From Chloroflexia bacterium (lineage in GTDB: Bacteria > Chloroflexota > Chloroflexia > Thermomicrobiales > UBA6265), in assembly GCA_030430125.1 (NCBI GenBank), contig JAUIGA010000051.1, forward strand, positions 1-12,550: a DNA stretch of 12,550 nucleotides, given 5' to 3'. The notes below the pieces were generated by a model that saw nothing but the letters and a program-made list of their open reading frames with translations, was not told the origin of the DNA and did no database searches. The first letter of the stretch is position 1. Each line of letters begins with the position of its first letter. The position numbers and the translations under genes are program-made. This document shows, piece by piece, positions 1-7,203 of the stretch.

Positions 1-1818
1 CGCGATGCGGCCGGTGTTGGTGTCCGACCACGCCATGCCGCGCTCGTCGTTGATCTGCGCATAGAGCATGCGCGCTTCCTCGTGGGTGGTGAAGGCACGG
101 TCCAGCTGTCCCAGCGTCCACTGGATGTTGCCCTGATTCGTGAGCACCGATGCGATGCCGCGGGTATCCCGGATCTGCTCATAGGCCTCGGCGGCGAGCC
201 CCAGGTGGCGGAGCGCGCTGGCCGTGTCGTTCTCAAACGAGGCGTCGACATCGGCGAGCCCGATTCGGCTGAGGGCGATCTCCCGCTGCAGGCCGAGCCT
301 GGTGGCAAGCGCCAGCGCGGTTTCGTGGGCCTGTCGCGCGGCGTCGGCGTCACGCAGCACGTTGGCGAGCAGTCCAAGCCCGTTGCAGGCGCGGCTGCGG
401 AGCGCGTCGTGGCCGGCGACATCGCACAGCGACTCCTCCAGCATCACGCGTCCCTCACGGTAGTGTCCCCTGGTGTAGGTGTACCGCCAGAGCGCCGTGG
501 CGAGCCGCAGGGCATCGACCGAGCGCCCCTGCTCGCGCAGGTAGGCGTGGGCCGCGCGCAGATCCTCGTACAGCCCCGCGATCCGCGCGAGCCACTGGCG
601 CTGGTTGGGGCCGGTCAGCTCCGGCTCGGCCATTTCGCCGAGGTCGATCAGGCGGTCGGCGTGGCGATGTGCGACGGCGCCATCCTCCCCCTCCGCGACG
701 AGCTGCCCGCGGCCGAACTGCCGCAGCACGGGATTGATGGTGAAGCGCGGTTCCTCGTCGGGACCCGGCGGGGTAGAGACAAGGCTGCGGGCGACCAGCG
801 TGTCGAGGTGGGAGATCGCGGTCATCTCGTCCATCCCGGGCGGCAGGATCGGCAAGACGTCGTCGATGGTCCAGTGGCCGCGCATCATGCAGATGGCGCG
901 GAACACCTGGCGCTCGTCGGGGTCGAGGTGGTCGTAGCTGAGCCGCAGGGTGGCATCCATGGTCATCACGGGCATGGCGCCAGGGGTGTCGTCCGGTTGC
1001 GCCGCCCGGTGCTCGAGCTCGCGGCGCAGCGCCGCCGGGGTGCGGGTCGCCAGGCGCGGCGCCGTCAGCTCGATCGCGAGTGGCAGACCGCCGAGCTGGT
1101 CACAGATGGCGGCGACATCCTCCGCGGTGTCGGGCGTGACCTCGAAGTCGGGCACGACGGCGCGCGCGACCTCACGGAACAGCTGCACCGCCGGATCCTG
1201 CATGGGAGTGGCCGGGTTCATGTCGGGCAGCAGGGAGTCGTCGGCGCGCCGGGAGAAGGGAAAGACCTGGTACACGACCTCGCCATAGATGCCGAGGGTG
1301 TGGCGTGAGGTGACGAGCAGGCTGATGGCCTGGCAGCGCTCCTGGAGGAATCGCAGCAGGTCGGCGATGTGTGGCATGTGCTCGACGTTGTCGACAACGA
1401 TCAGCATTTCCCGCGCATGCAGGTGCCTGGCGATGGTCTCGCGGTGGCTCTGGTCCTGGACGTCGCGCAGGCCGAGGAGCCGGGCGAAGGCCGCGTCGAG
1501 GTCGACCGTGCCCGGTACGGGCGAGAACGACAGGAAGTGGGTGCCGTGGCGGAAATGCGGCCGCAGCTCGCCGGCGGCGGCGACCGCAAGCCGCGTCTTG
1601 CCGACACCCCCCGTGCCGGTGATGACGACCAGGCGTTGCGCCTCGTCGATCAGCAGCTCCCGCAGGCGGAGGCAGTCCTCATGGCGTCCGACCATGCGGG
1701 TGTGCCAGGTGGGCATGCGCAACGCCGCCCCTGGGTCGGGCCCGACCACGTCGTCGTCGCGTGCGGTGACCAGTGGCCAACTGTTCGCCGCGGACGGTCG
1801 TTGATGACGGTATTGCAT
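1..1818 (-). CDS. STAND/AfsR-like signalling ATPase with TPR-like C-terminal part (3' end cut by window edge)
   Basis: Read on the minus strand, the frame is open for 606 codons and runs off the left edge. The product looks like a STAND-class NTPase, a nucleotide-driven signalling switch acting in the cytoplasm. Seen: Walker A GTGGVGKT at residues 68-75 (Lys74), Walker B MLIVVDNVEH at about 138-147, the sensor segment LLVTSRHTLG at about 168-176, and the GLPLAIEL motif at about 244-251. After about residue 400 the protein is rich in Ala/Leu/Arg helical repeats of TPR type, for example GNIQWTLGQLDRAF near the window edge. Relatives often carry a LuxR, BTAD or cyclase output domain. None is visible in the N-terminal 45 residues, so any output domain would be beyond the edge. 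The start at 1818 lacks a clear Shine-Dalgarno sequence; a start at the later ATG giving MPTWHTRMVGR is possible. It lies 75 bp downstream of the MDR gene on the same strand. Confidence 0.88.
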   Translation of the reverse strand, partial: MQYRHQRPSAANSWPLVTARDDDVVGPDPGAALRMPTWHTRMVGRHEDCLRLRELLIDEAQRLVVITGTGGVGKTRLAVAAAGELRPHFRHGTHFLSFSPVPGTVDLDAAFARLLGLRDVQDQSHRETIARHLHAREMLIVVDNVEHMPHIADLLRFLQERCQAISLLVTSRHTLGIYGEVVYQVFPFSRRADDSLLPDMNPATPMQDPAVQLFREVARAVVPDFEVTPDTAEDVAAICDQLGGLPLAIELTAPRLATRTPAALRRELEHRAAQPDDTPGAMPVMTMDATLRLSYDHLDPDERQVFRAICMMRGHWTIDDVLPILPPGMDEMTAISHLDTLVARSLVSTPPGPDEEPRFTINPVLRQFGRGQLVAEGEDGAVAHRHADRLIDLGEMAEPELTGPNQRQWLARIAGLYEDLRAAHAYLREQGRSVDALRLATALWRYTYTRGHYREGRVMLEESLCDVAGHDALRSRACNGLGLLANVLRDADAARQAHETALALATRLGLQREIALSRIGLADVDASFENDTASALRHLGLAAEAYEQIRDTRGIASVLTNQGNIQWTLGQLDRAFTTHEEARMLYAQINDERGMAWSDTNTGRIA

Positions 1819-1893
1819 GTCGATTCACGCGCCCCCGTTCGTGTCGACGTATCAAGGAAGTGGGAGAAGCGTTGTGTTGGAACAGGCCGACCG

Positions 1894-2811
1894 CTACGGC
1901 ACGGTGACGACCACGTTGCCCCGATTGTGCCCCCGCATGCTTTGACGCATGGCGTCGATAGCCCCGGCAAGGGGGACTCGTGTCCCGATCACCGGCTGGA
2001 TCGCCCCCGATGCCACCAGCCGGAGGAGTGTCGACAACCGCTCGCCGTTGGGCCGCATCGACAGCTGCCGGACACGCAGGTGCCTGTCCTCGATCGCCGC
2101 GCGAGGCGGCGCATCGAACCAGGCGATCGTTACCATTGTGCCACCGTCGCGCAGTGCGTCAATCGATCGCAGGAAGGTGTCGCCGCCGATGGTGTCGAGC
2201 ACCACGTCGACATCGCGCACCGCCTGCTCGAACGGTGTGGCGGTGTAGTCGATGATCTCGTCCGCGCCGAGCTCGCGCAGCAGATCGTGGTGGCGTGGGG
2301 AGGCGGTGGCGATGACGCGCGCGCCCGCGTGCCGGGCGATCTGCACGGCGAAGCTGCCCACCGCCCCGCCGCCGCCGTGGATCAGCACCGACTGGCCCGG
2401 GGCGAGCTCAGCCTCTTCGATGAGCGCGGCCCAGGCCGCCTGACCGGACGTGACGAGCGTCGCGGCGTTGTCGAACCCGACCTCTGGGGGGATCGCCGCA
2501 GTCGTCCTGGCGCGGGTGATCGCGTACGGCGACAGCGCGCCGGCGCCCATCGGGGCCTGACCGGCGACACGATCGCCGGCGGAGAACCCGGTCACCCCCT
2601 CCCCCACCGCGGCGACGGTACCGGCGACATCGAGACCGGGCGCGTGCGGCAGCGGCGCGAAGTCGGCCCCGGCCATCTTCCAGTCGGCGGGATTGATGCC
2701 GCTGGTGGCGACCCGCACCAGCACCTGCCCCTTTTCGGGTGCTGGTTCCGGGACTTCGGCCACTTCGAAACGGTAGTCGGGATCGATTGCGGTGATGCGG
2801 ACTTGCTGCAT
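1894..2811 (-). CDS. NADP-dependent MDR-family oxidoreductase (quinone reductase / zinc-free alcohol dehydrogenase-like)
   Basis: 305-residue cytoplasmic oxidoreductase of the medium-chain dehydrogenase/reductase family. Seen: a GroES-like N-terminal half with the GINPADWKMAG and PGLDVAGTV segments (residues 38-65) and the GDRV turn at 79-82, then a Rossmann fold with the glycine loop GGGGAVG at 146-152 followed by VQIARHAGARVIATAS. The later segment LGADEIIDYT fits the cofactor-binding half. The Cys/His ligands of zinc alcohol dehydrogenases are absent, which matches the quinone-oxidoreductase-like, zinc-free subgroup. Substrate cannot be read from sequence. The frame stays open upstream to 2970, but the family start matches MQQVRIT at 2811; the extra 53 residues are Arg-rich and unlike the family. 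It is transcribed divergently from the PAP2 gene. Confidence 0.92.
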   Translation of the reverse strand: MQQVRITAIDPDYRFEVAEVPEPAPEKGQVLVRVATSGINPADWKMAGADFAPLPHAPGLDVAGTVAAVGEGVTGFSAGDRVAGQAPMGAGALSPYAITRARTTAAIPPEVGFDNAATLVTSGQAAWAALIEEAELAPGQSVLIHGGGGAVGSFAVQIARHAGARVIATASPRHHDLLRELGADEIIDYTATPFEQAVRDVDVVLDTIGGDTFLRSIDALRDGGTMVTIAWFDAPPRAAIEDRHLRVRQLSMRPNGERLSTLLRLVASGAIQPVIGTRVPLAGAIDAMRQSMRGHNRGNVVVTVP

Positions 2812-2960
2812 GGGACGGCGTTCCATCGGCGGAAGCGAATCGTTGTATCCAGTGTACCCCCGCCGGTGGGCTATGCCGGCGAGCGGTTCCTTGCGCACGA
2901 AGCAGGACAGTATCTGACCGGGTAGAGGCGCACAATGGCGGTAGCGCAGGATCACCCAGC

Positions 2961-3058
2961 GACGCACCACCGCGGAAGATGCGCCGAGCCATGGAACGCG
3001 ACGCGCGACCCAATCGTCTACCGATCAGATGGTCTCACCGGCGGCGCGGTGGTGCGTC
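2961..3058. repeat. Perfect 14-bp inverted repeat with 70-bp spacer
   Basis: GACGCACCACCGCG at 2961-2974 is matched without error by its reverse complement CGCGGTGGTGCGTC at 3045-3058. The pair lies between divergent promoters. It could be a paired operator, the ends of a small degenerate mobile element, or a long hairpin in the leader of whatever is transcribed rightward. The arms are seen directly; the role is unknown. Confidence 0.85.
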
Positions 3059-3081
3059 AATTGGGCAAGGAGGATGCGGCG

Positions 3082-3204
3082 ATGAACTACGTAGTCCTGA
3101 CGATGTGGACGACACCGCGCGGGCGGATACTGCAGGCAGGGTGTGACCGCAACAGTTCTGTGACAAAGCTGGCGCGGACCTGTGACGCCTTCTTGCAACG
3201 ATGA
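3082..3204 (+). CDS. Possible 40-residue small protein
   Basis: ATG at 3082 is preceded by a near-ideal Shine-Dalgarno AAGGAGG at 3067-3073 with an 8-nt spacer. It opens a 40-codon frame beginning MNYVVLTMWTTPRGR and ending CDAFLQR. No family is recognised; there are two cysteines and no membrane segment. The strong ribosome site is the only positive sign. The frame overlaps the TGTGAC repeats, so the region may instead be regulatory. It could be a leader peptide for the PAP2 gene 90 bp downstream, or chance. Confidence 0.28.
   Translation: MNYVVLTMWTTPRGRILQAGCDRNSSVTKLARTCDAFLQR
3142..3186 (+). promoter_or_regulatory. Three TGTGAC direct repeats upstream of the PAP2 gene
   Basis: TGTGAC occurs at 3142-3147, 3159-3164 and 3181-3186, start-to-start spacing 17 and 22 nt. 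Direct repeats of this type are used by some response regulators and CRP-like factors. No inverted partner half-sites are seen, so a CRP/FNR palindrome is not supported. Operator role is inference. Confidence 0.25.
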
Positions 3205-3294
3205 ATCTGGGGCCAGACCGATCCGGATGGTCAATGACGACCCGCCTTCCGGACCGTCGAATATCCACAGCGATGTGGCACGGGAGAGTACACC

Positions 3295-4143
3295 ATGAGC
3301 AGGAATGTTTCTGCTCCTCGACACGAATCGATATCCAGAACCACGTCACCGGTATCGGCGTGGCGGTGGCAGCCAACCTCCGGCACGCGGCGGGTGATCC
3401 GCGAGGTGCTGGTGGTCGCCCTGGCAGCGTTGCTCTACTTCATCGTGCGCGGGTTGATGCACAGCCAGGCTGCAGTTGCGTTCAACAATGCCGATACCCT
3501 GATCGCGCTCGAACAACGCCTCGGGCTGTACCACGAGCCAGCCATGCAGGGCTGGATCACCGGCAGCGCCTGGCTGACCGATCTCGCCAACCGCGTCTAT
3601 ATCTTCGGCCACTGGCCGGTGATCATCGCCACGATGTTGTGGCTGGTCTTCCGGCATCCGGCCGCTTTCGCCCGCTACCGCTCGGCGCTGCTGCTGAGCG
3701 GGGCGATCGGGCTGGTGTTCTTCGTGCTGATGCCGATGGCGCCGCCGCGGTTCCTCGTTGACTACGGGTTCGTCGATACCGTGACCCAGCACAGCAATGC
3801 CTACCGGGTGCTGCAGCCGCCGTCCCTGACCAACCCCTACGCGGCGATGCCGAGCCTGCACGTCGGCTGGAACCTGCTGATGGGTATCGCGATCGTCAGC
3901 CAGGCGCGCCATTGGCTCTGGCGGGGCTTCGGGATGCTGATGCCGCTGGCGATGTGGCTGGCGACGGTCGTGACGGCGAACCACTACCTGCTGGATGGCC
4001 TGGTGGGTTCGGTGGTGGCGCTGACCGGCCTGGTGCTTGCGATCGCCATCGAGCGGCGTCGAAACCGCTCGCGGTCGACCGAGGCGCGCGTCCTGAACGG
4101 CCGCGTGATCGGCCAGGGGTGGACCCATCGGCCCGCGGCGTAG
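3295..4143 (+). CDS. PAP2-superfamily membrane phosphatase/transferase (PAP2_3 type)
   Basis: 282-residue integral membrane protein of the type-2 phosphatidic acid phosphatase superfamily, closest in design to the PAP2_3 (inositolphosphorylceramide synthase-like) branch. These enzymes act on phosphoryl groups of lipids at the membrane surface. Seen: a basic N-terminal tail (1-36), then hydrophobic segments at about 37-54, 101-119, 130-150, 191-203, 211-226 and 236-253. Catalytic motifs are PSLHVGWN at 186-193 (His189) and TANHYLLDG at 227-235 (His230, Asp234). The classical first motif (KxxxxxxRP) is replaced by MAPPRFL at 148-154, usual for this branch. The tail after 254 is Arg-rich and cytoplasmic by the positive-inside rule. 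ATG at 3295 follows GGGAGA. The lipid substrate is not predictable from sequence. Confidence 0.9.
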   Translation: MSRNVSAPRHESISRTTSPVSAWRWQPTSGTRRVIREVLVVALAALLYFIVRGLMHSQAAVAFNNADTLIALEQRLGLYHEPAMQGWITGSAWLTDLANRVYIFGHWPVIIATMLWLVFRHPAAFARYRSALLLSGAIGLVFFVLMPMAPPRFLVDYGFVDTVTQHSNAYRVLQPPSLTNPYAAMPSLHVGWNLLMGIAIVSQARHWLWRGFGMLMPLAMWLATVVTANHYLLDGLVGSVVALTGLVLAIAIERRRNRSRSTEARVLNGRVIGQGWTHRPAA

Positions 4144-4190
4144 CGTCCGGCGTGTCACCAACCATAGTTGAACATTCCCCCCTTTCCTCA

Positions 4191-4238
4191 CCAACCCGAC
4201 CCCCGTCCGGTCCTTGACCGCGCGGGGGTCGGTGGTTT
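4191..4238 (+). terminator. Hairpin terminator candidate after the PAP2 gene
   Basis: CGACCCCCG at 4197-4205 pairs perfectly with CGGGGGTCG at 4223-4231. The stem can be lengthened with bulges (CCAAC side against GGTGG) and is followed by only three T (4236-4238). It lies 50 bp past the stop codon at 4143. The short T-run makes efficient intrinsic termination uncertain. Confidence 0.5.
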
Positions 4239-4442
4239 CCGGGCGGTGGGGGTGATGCACCGAACAGGTGGCAGCAGGCGCGGCATGCCGATGTCGCGGC
4301 GGCGCGGTCGAGAGGTTGCCGATCGCGCCGAATCGTGCGATCTCTATTGGACGATGGCGAGGGATTCGCGCCGTGGGCGCCATCGGCGACATGTCGAATG
4401 GGTCCACCCTGGCGCACCCCGGATTGCACAAGGACCACGCAG

Positions 4443-5120
4443 ATGACCCGGATTCCAGGCACCGCAGCCGACTGCATCGATGCCATCCTGGTTGACGCGG
4501 CGAGAGAGGATGCCGTCACCGATCTGTCCACGCTGGAGGCGCTGTACGGCGAGCCGAAGCGAACCTCCGTCGACAAGGTGTCACCCGTGCTGACGCCGCT
4601 AATGGTCGAGTTCCTGCACGCTTCGCCGATGTACATCATGGCGACCGCGAGCGATCGCGGGGTGTGCGACGCGACGCCCCGCGGCGACCCGGCGGGCGCG
4701 GTCGTCGTCGCCGACGAGCGGACCTTGATCCTGCCGGACCGTCGCGGCAACAAGCGGTTCGACTCGATTCGCAATCTCGTTGCCAATCCTTCGGTCGGAT
4801 TGCTCTTCCTGGTGCCCGGCGTGGAGGATACGCTGCGGGTCAACGGCCGTGTGACGCTGTCCCGTCACCTGCCGATGCTGGACATGCTGGCGATGCAGGG
4901 CAAGCCGGCGGAGCTGGCGCTGATCGTGGATATCGACGAGGCGTACATGCACTGTCCGCGGGCGTTCAAGCGCTCGAAGTTGTGGCAACCGGAGAGCTGG
5001 CCGGAAGCCGGCGCGGTGCCGAGCATGGCGGCGATCCTGCACCAGCAGTTTCAACCCGAGGAGTCGCTGGAGGCGTTCGCGAAGGAACGCGAGGAGCGGG
5101 TAAAGCGAGAGTTGTACTGA
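4443..5120 (+). CDS. PPOX-class FMN-dependent flavoprotein (DR_2398 / MSMEG_1061 type)
   Basis: 225-residue cytoplasmic protein of the pyridoxamine-5'-phosphate oxidase-like split-barrel fold. This branch binds FMN (some relatives F420) and its substrates are not established. Seen: the barrel strand YIMATASDRG at 64-73, DATPRGDPAG at 76-85, the phosphate-binding-type stretch LPDRRGNKRFDSIRN at 97-111, LLFLVPGVEDTLRVNG at 120-135 and the AYMHC motif at 167-171. All are hallmarks of the branch in the right order. The tail after 200 is a charged helix. The start at 4443 is chosen because AAGGA at 4430-4434 sits 8 nt upstream. The frame is open back to 4335, but the added 36 residues do not resemble the family. 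It converges with the amidohydrolase gene. Confidence 0.9.
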   Translation: MTRIPGTAADCIDAILVDAAREDAVTDLSTLEALYGEPKRTSVDKVSPVLTPLMVEFLHASPMYIMATASDRGVCDATPRGDPAGAVVVADERTLILPDRRGNKRFDSIRNLVANPSVGLLFLVPGVEDTLRVNGRVTLSRHLPMLDMLAMQGKPAELALIVDIDEAYMHCPRAFKRSKLWQPESWPEAGAVPSMAAILHQQFQPEESLEAFAKEREERVKRELY

Positions 5121-5488
5121 TACGGACTTCGCTTGATCATGAAATGAACCTGGCGACGGGATCCGGTAGTGCCGTCCCTGTGGCGGCCGGTCGGATATCC
5201 TGACGGAATCCGGCCCTGACCGTTGACCCGCAATTCATCCGAATCCCGTATCATCCCGGTGGGTCCGGGCCTCGTGCCCGGGCACGACGAAGGGGGTCTG
5301 GGTACGATCCTCGGCCACCGCGAGAACGGGTATCGGTCGCCGCTGGGGATGACCTGCCTGCCCGTCCACAAGGGACGGGCCCACCTGTTACCGAATCCGG
5401 GAGATACCTTGTGGGTTCGCGTGCGATTACCGCCCGGAGGTCGCGTCGCGGCCACATCCGTTCCCCAGCGGTTCATCCGGATTTCGTA
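5121..5488. other. Convergent intergenic region, repeat-bearing
   Basis: 368 bp between two converging stop codons. It holds a pair of 21-bp direct repeats and several GC-rich hairpins, listed separately. No coding signal and no T-rich intrinsic terminator was seen. Confidence 0.75.
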
Positions 5489-5492
5489 TCAT
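5234..5492. repeat. 21-bp direct repeats bracketing a hairpin-rich extragenic element
   Basis: A 21-bp sequence with consensus TTCATCCGRATYYCGTATCA plus T occurs at 5234-5254 and 5472-5492, with 18 of 21 identical and all three differences transitions. Between them lie the perfect 16-bp palindrome TCGTGCCCGGGCACGA at 5272-5287 and the hairpin GCCCGTCC-acaag-GGACGGGC at 5360-5380. The right copy overlaps the last 4 bp of the amidohydrolase gene (stop codon 5489-5491). The layout resembles an extragenic repetitive element or the scar of a small mobile element. Confidence 0.6.
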
Positions 5493-6376
5493 GCCGTTTC
5501 GTCCAGCCCCGACACATCGAGACCGTACCAGTGGATCGCCGTCTCGCCGAAGATCGCCCGTTCGGCGTCCGGGTCTAGCACATCGAGCTCGGTCAGCACC
5601 TGCCGCGTCGCGTCCAGTACCCGCTGGTACGACGCCGCCAGCAGGCAGACCGGCCAGTCCGACCCGAACATCAGCCGTTCCGGCCCAAACACCTCCACCA
5701 CGGTGCGAACGAAGGGCAGCAGGTCCGCCGGTGTCCAGGTGGAGGGGTCGGCCTCGGTCACCATGCCGGAGAGCTTGCAGGCGACGTTCTCCAGCCCGGC
5801 GAACTCGCCGATCAGCGACGCCCATGGCTCCAGCTCGCCGCTGGCGATTGGCGGCTTGGCGATATGGTCGATGACGAAGCGCAGGTGCGGAAAGTCCCGC
5901 GCCACGGTGATCGCTGCCGGGAGCTCCCGCGGGCGCACCAGCAGGTCGTAGACCAGATCGTGCTCGGCGAGGGTCTCCAGCCCGCGCTGGACCTCCTCGC
6001 GCAGCAGCCAGTCGGGGTCGTCCTCGTCGTGGACCTGGTGCCGGATACCGGCGAGGGCGTCGCCGCCGTCGCCCTGCCGCAGCGACTCGATATCGGCGGC
6101 GACGTCGAGCTCAATCAGGTCGACCCAGCCGACGACGCCGAGGATGAACGGCGTGCGCGCCGCCAGTGCCAGGAACTCGCGCGTTTCCTCGATGTCGGAC
6201 ACCGTTTGGACCAGGACAGTGCCGTCGATGCCGCCGGCGTCGAGCAATGGCCCGAGATCGTTGGCGGTGAAGGGCCGGTTGATGGCGTCGAGCCCGGCGA
6301 GCCAGGGATAATCGCGATGGGCGGGATCCCAGACATGGTGATGACTGTCGATGCGGGGGCTGGGCTTGATGCTCAT
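5489..6376 (-). CDS. Amidohydrolase-superfamily TIM-barrel hydrolase (COG3618, lactonase-like)
   Basis: 295-residue predicted metal-dependent hydrolase of the Amidohydrolase_2 family, in the COG3618 branch that includes L-fuconolactonase, L-rhamnonolactonase and 2-pyrone-4,6-dicarboxylate lactonase. Likely reaction: hydrolysis of a sugar-acid or pyrone lactone in the cytoplasm. Seen: the HxH motif in IDSHHHVWDP (9-18), GIRHQVHDEDDPDW (110-123), the strand FVIDHIAKPP (167-176), CKLSGM (200-205) and the late Asp in FGSDWPV (237-243, Asp240). Length is normal. The start MSIKPSP at 6376 follows GAGG with a 5-nt spacer; the frame is open to 6631 but the extension runs into the upstream gene. It is 91 bp downstream of the membrane-protein gene. 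No sugar-acid pathway neighbours point to a substrate. Confidence 0.9.
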   Translation of the reverse strand: MSIKPSPRIDSHHHVWDPAHRDYPWLAGLDAINRPFTANDLGPLLDAGGIDGTVLVQTVSDIEETREFLALAARTPFILGVVGWVDLIELDVAADIESLRQGDGGDALAGIRHQVHDEDDPDWLLREEVQRGLETLAEHDLVYDLLVRPRELPAAITVARDFPHLRFVIDHIAKPPIASGELEPWASLIGEFAGLENVACKLSGMVTEADPSTWTPADLLPFVRTVVEVFGPERLMFGSDWPVCLLAASYQRVLDATRQVLTELDVLDPDAERAIFGETAIHWYGLDVSGLDETA

Positions 6377-6467
6377 GGTCACCTCAACTGGCCCGGCGCG
6401 CATGGCGCACCGGTTCGCGGGCAGTGTTGTACAGGATACCGGACGTGTCCGAATCGTACCGGCGCGA

Positions 6468-7112
6468 TTATGGCCGGACGGCGGCACTGGTGGGCACGAA
6501 CCGCTCTTCCGGCAGGTCGACCAGCGATGTGAAGCGCAACTGCGCCATAATGCCCGCCACGATGATGGCGATCCAGAGCAACCACCACCACAGCGAGTCC
6601 TCGACGGCGGCGGTCGCATGACCCATGCCAAGATCGTCGAGGTCGATCCGGTTGAAGACCAGGAGCAACCCGGAGATCACCGCGAGCCCGCCGGCGATGG
6701 CTGTGTTGGCGATGATGAGGTAGACCGGCAGGTTGAGGAACAGCGCGCCGAGGGCGAAGACGACTGCGCCGATGATCGCGAAGACCAGCAGGACCCAGCT
6801 GCGCTCGGCGCCGACCGACGAGGCTATACCGGTGGCGAGCGCCGCGCCCGCCGCGCCGGCGGCGATGATGACCCCGAAGTACCACCAGAACCACGAGATG
6901 AGGGCGAAGCCGACACCGAACAGGGCGCCGACGACCCAGCTCAGCAGCGTGGCGAACACGCCATCGCCGGCAATCTGGAAGACGATGATCGCACCGAGGA
7001 AGAACCCGGCCATGAATCCGAGGATGGGGAGCATCCAGAACCACACGCGCAGACCCATGCCGGCGACGCCCGCGCCGAGAATCAGGACGATGATGCCGAT
7101 GAGGATGTCCAC
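6468..7112 (-). CDS. Seven-TM DUF4203-like (TMEM198/TM7SF3-type) membrane protein
   Basis: 214-residue, very hydrophobic protein starting with GTG at 7112, preceded by GGAGG with a 9-nt spacer. Hydrophobic segments lie at about 1-20, 25-48, 53-75, 78-100, 105-125, 128-152 and 175-192, giving seven likely membrane helices. Tryptophan-rich patches (WFWMLP, SWFWWYFG, WWWLLW) and Gly-rich helices match the DUF4203/TMEM198-like fold. Function of this family in bacteria is unknown. The C-terminal 20 residues are polar (LVDLPEERFVPTS). It lies between the MerB-like gene (91 bp upstream) and the amidohydrolase (91 bp downstream), all on the minus strand. A weak hairpin overlapping the MerB stop codon could separate the units. 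Transport or sensing would be speculation. Confidence 0.75.
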   Translation of the reverse strand: MDILIGIIVLILGAGVAGMGLRVWFWMLPILGFMAGFFLGAIIVFQIAGDGVFATLLSWVVGALFGVGFALISWFWWYFGVIIAAGAAGAALATGIASSVGAERSWVLLVFAIIGAVVFALGALFLNLPVYLIIANTAIAGGLAVISGLLLVFNRIDLDDLGMGHATAAVEDSLWWWLLWIAIIVAGIMAQLRFTSLVDLPEERFVPTSAAVRP

Positions 7113-7203
7113 GCGTCGATACCTCCCCGAGCTGGCGAATGCTGCTGACTGCCTGGATGCAGTTTACCCGAGGGCTCGCCCCGCCTGCGCATCCCCAGGC
7201 AGG

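Larger units (their letters stand above)
2812..3294. other. Divergent intergenic region between the MDR and PAP2 genes
   Basis: 483 bp without a recognised gene. It must hold the promoters of two divergent genes. It contains a perfect 14-bp inverted repeat, three TGTGAC hexamers and one weak small-ORF candidate, each listed separately. No -35/-10 pair convincing enough to call was found on either strand. Confidence 0.7.

Noticed and set aside
82..1308. 408-residue plus-strand ORF
   Set aside because: It is a GC-driven open frame opposite the STAND ATPase, whose Walker A, Walker B and GLPL motifs are clear on the minus strand.
1802..1817. TGATGACGGTATTGCA here and TGATGACGGTGTTGCA at 12497-12512 (15/16 identical), as a shared promoter motif
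   Set aside because: The right copy overlaps a plausible extended -10, but the left copy has no good -10 and points into minus-strand genes. Two short matches are not enough to claim a motif.
1369..2925. 518-residue plus-strand ORF
   Set aside because: It spans two minus-strand genes and the gap between them, is rich in Arg/His/Asp/Gly, and has no family resemblance.
3142..3186. CRP/FNR palindromic site
   Set aside because: TGTGAC half-sites are all in the same orientation; no TCACA half-site at the required 6-nt spacing was found.
3346..4431. 361-residue minus-strand ORF
   Set aside because: It lies opposite the PAP2 gene, which has convincing catalytic motifs and membrane segments. Its His/Arg/Pro-rich composition is typical of an antisense frame.
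5121..5488. CRISPR array
   Set aside because: Only two imperfect 21-bp repeats 238 bp apart; there is no regular spacer structure and no cas genes.
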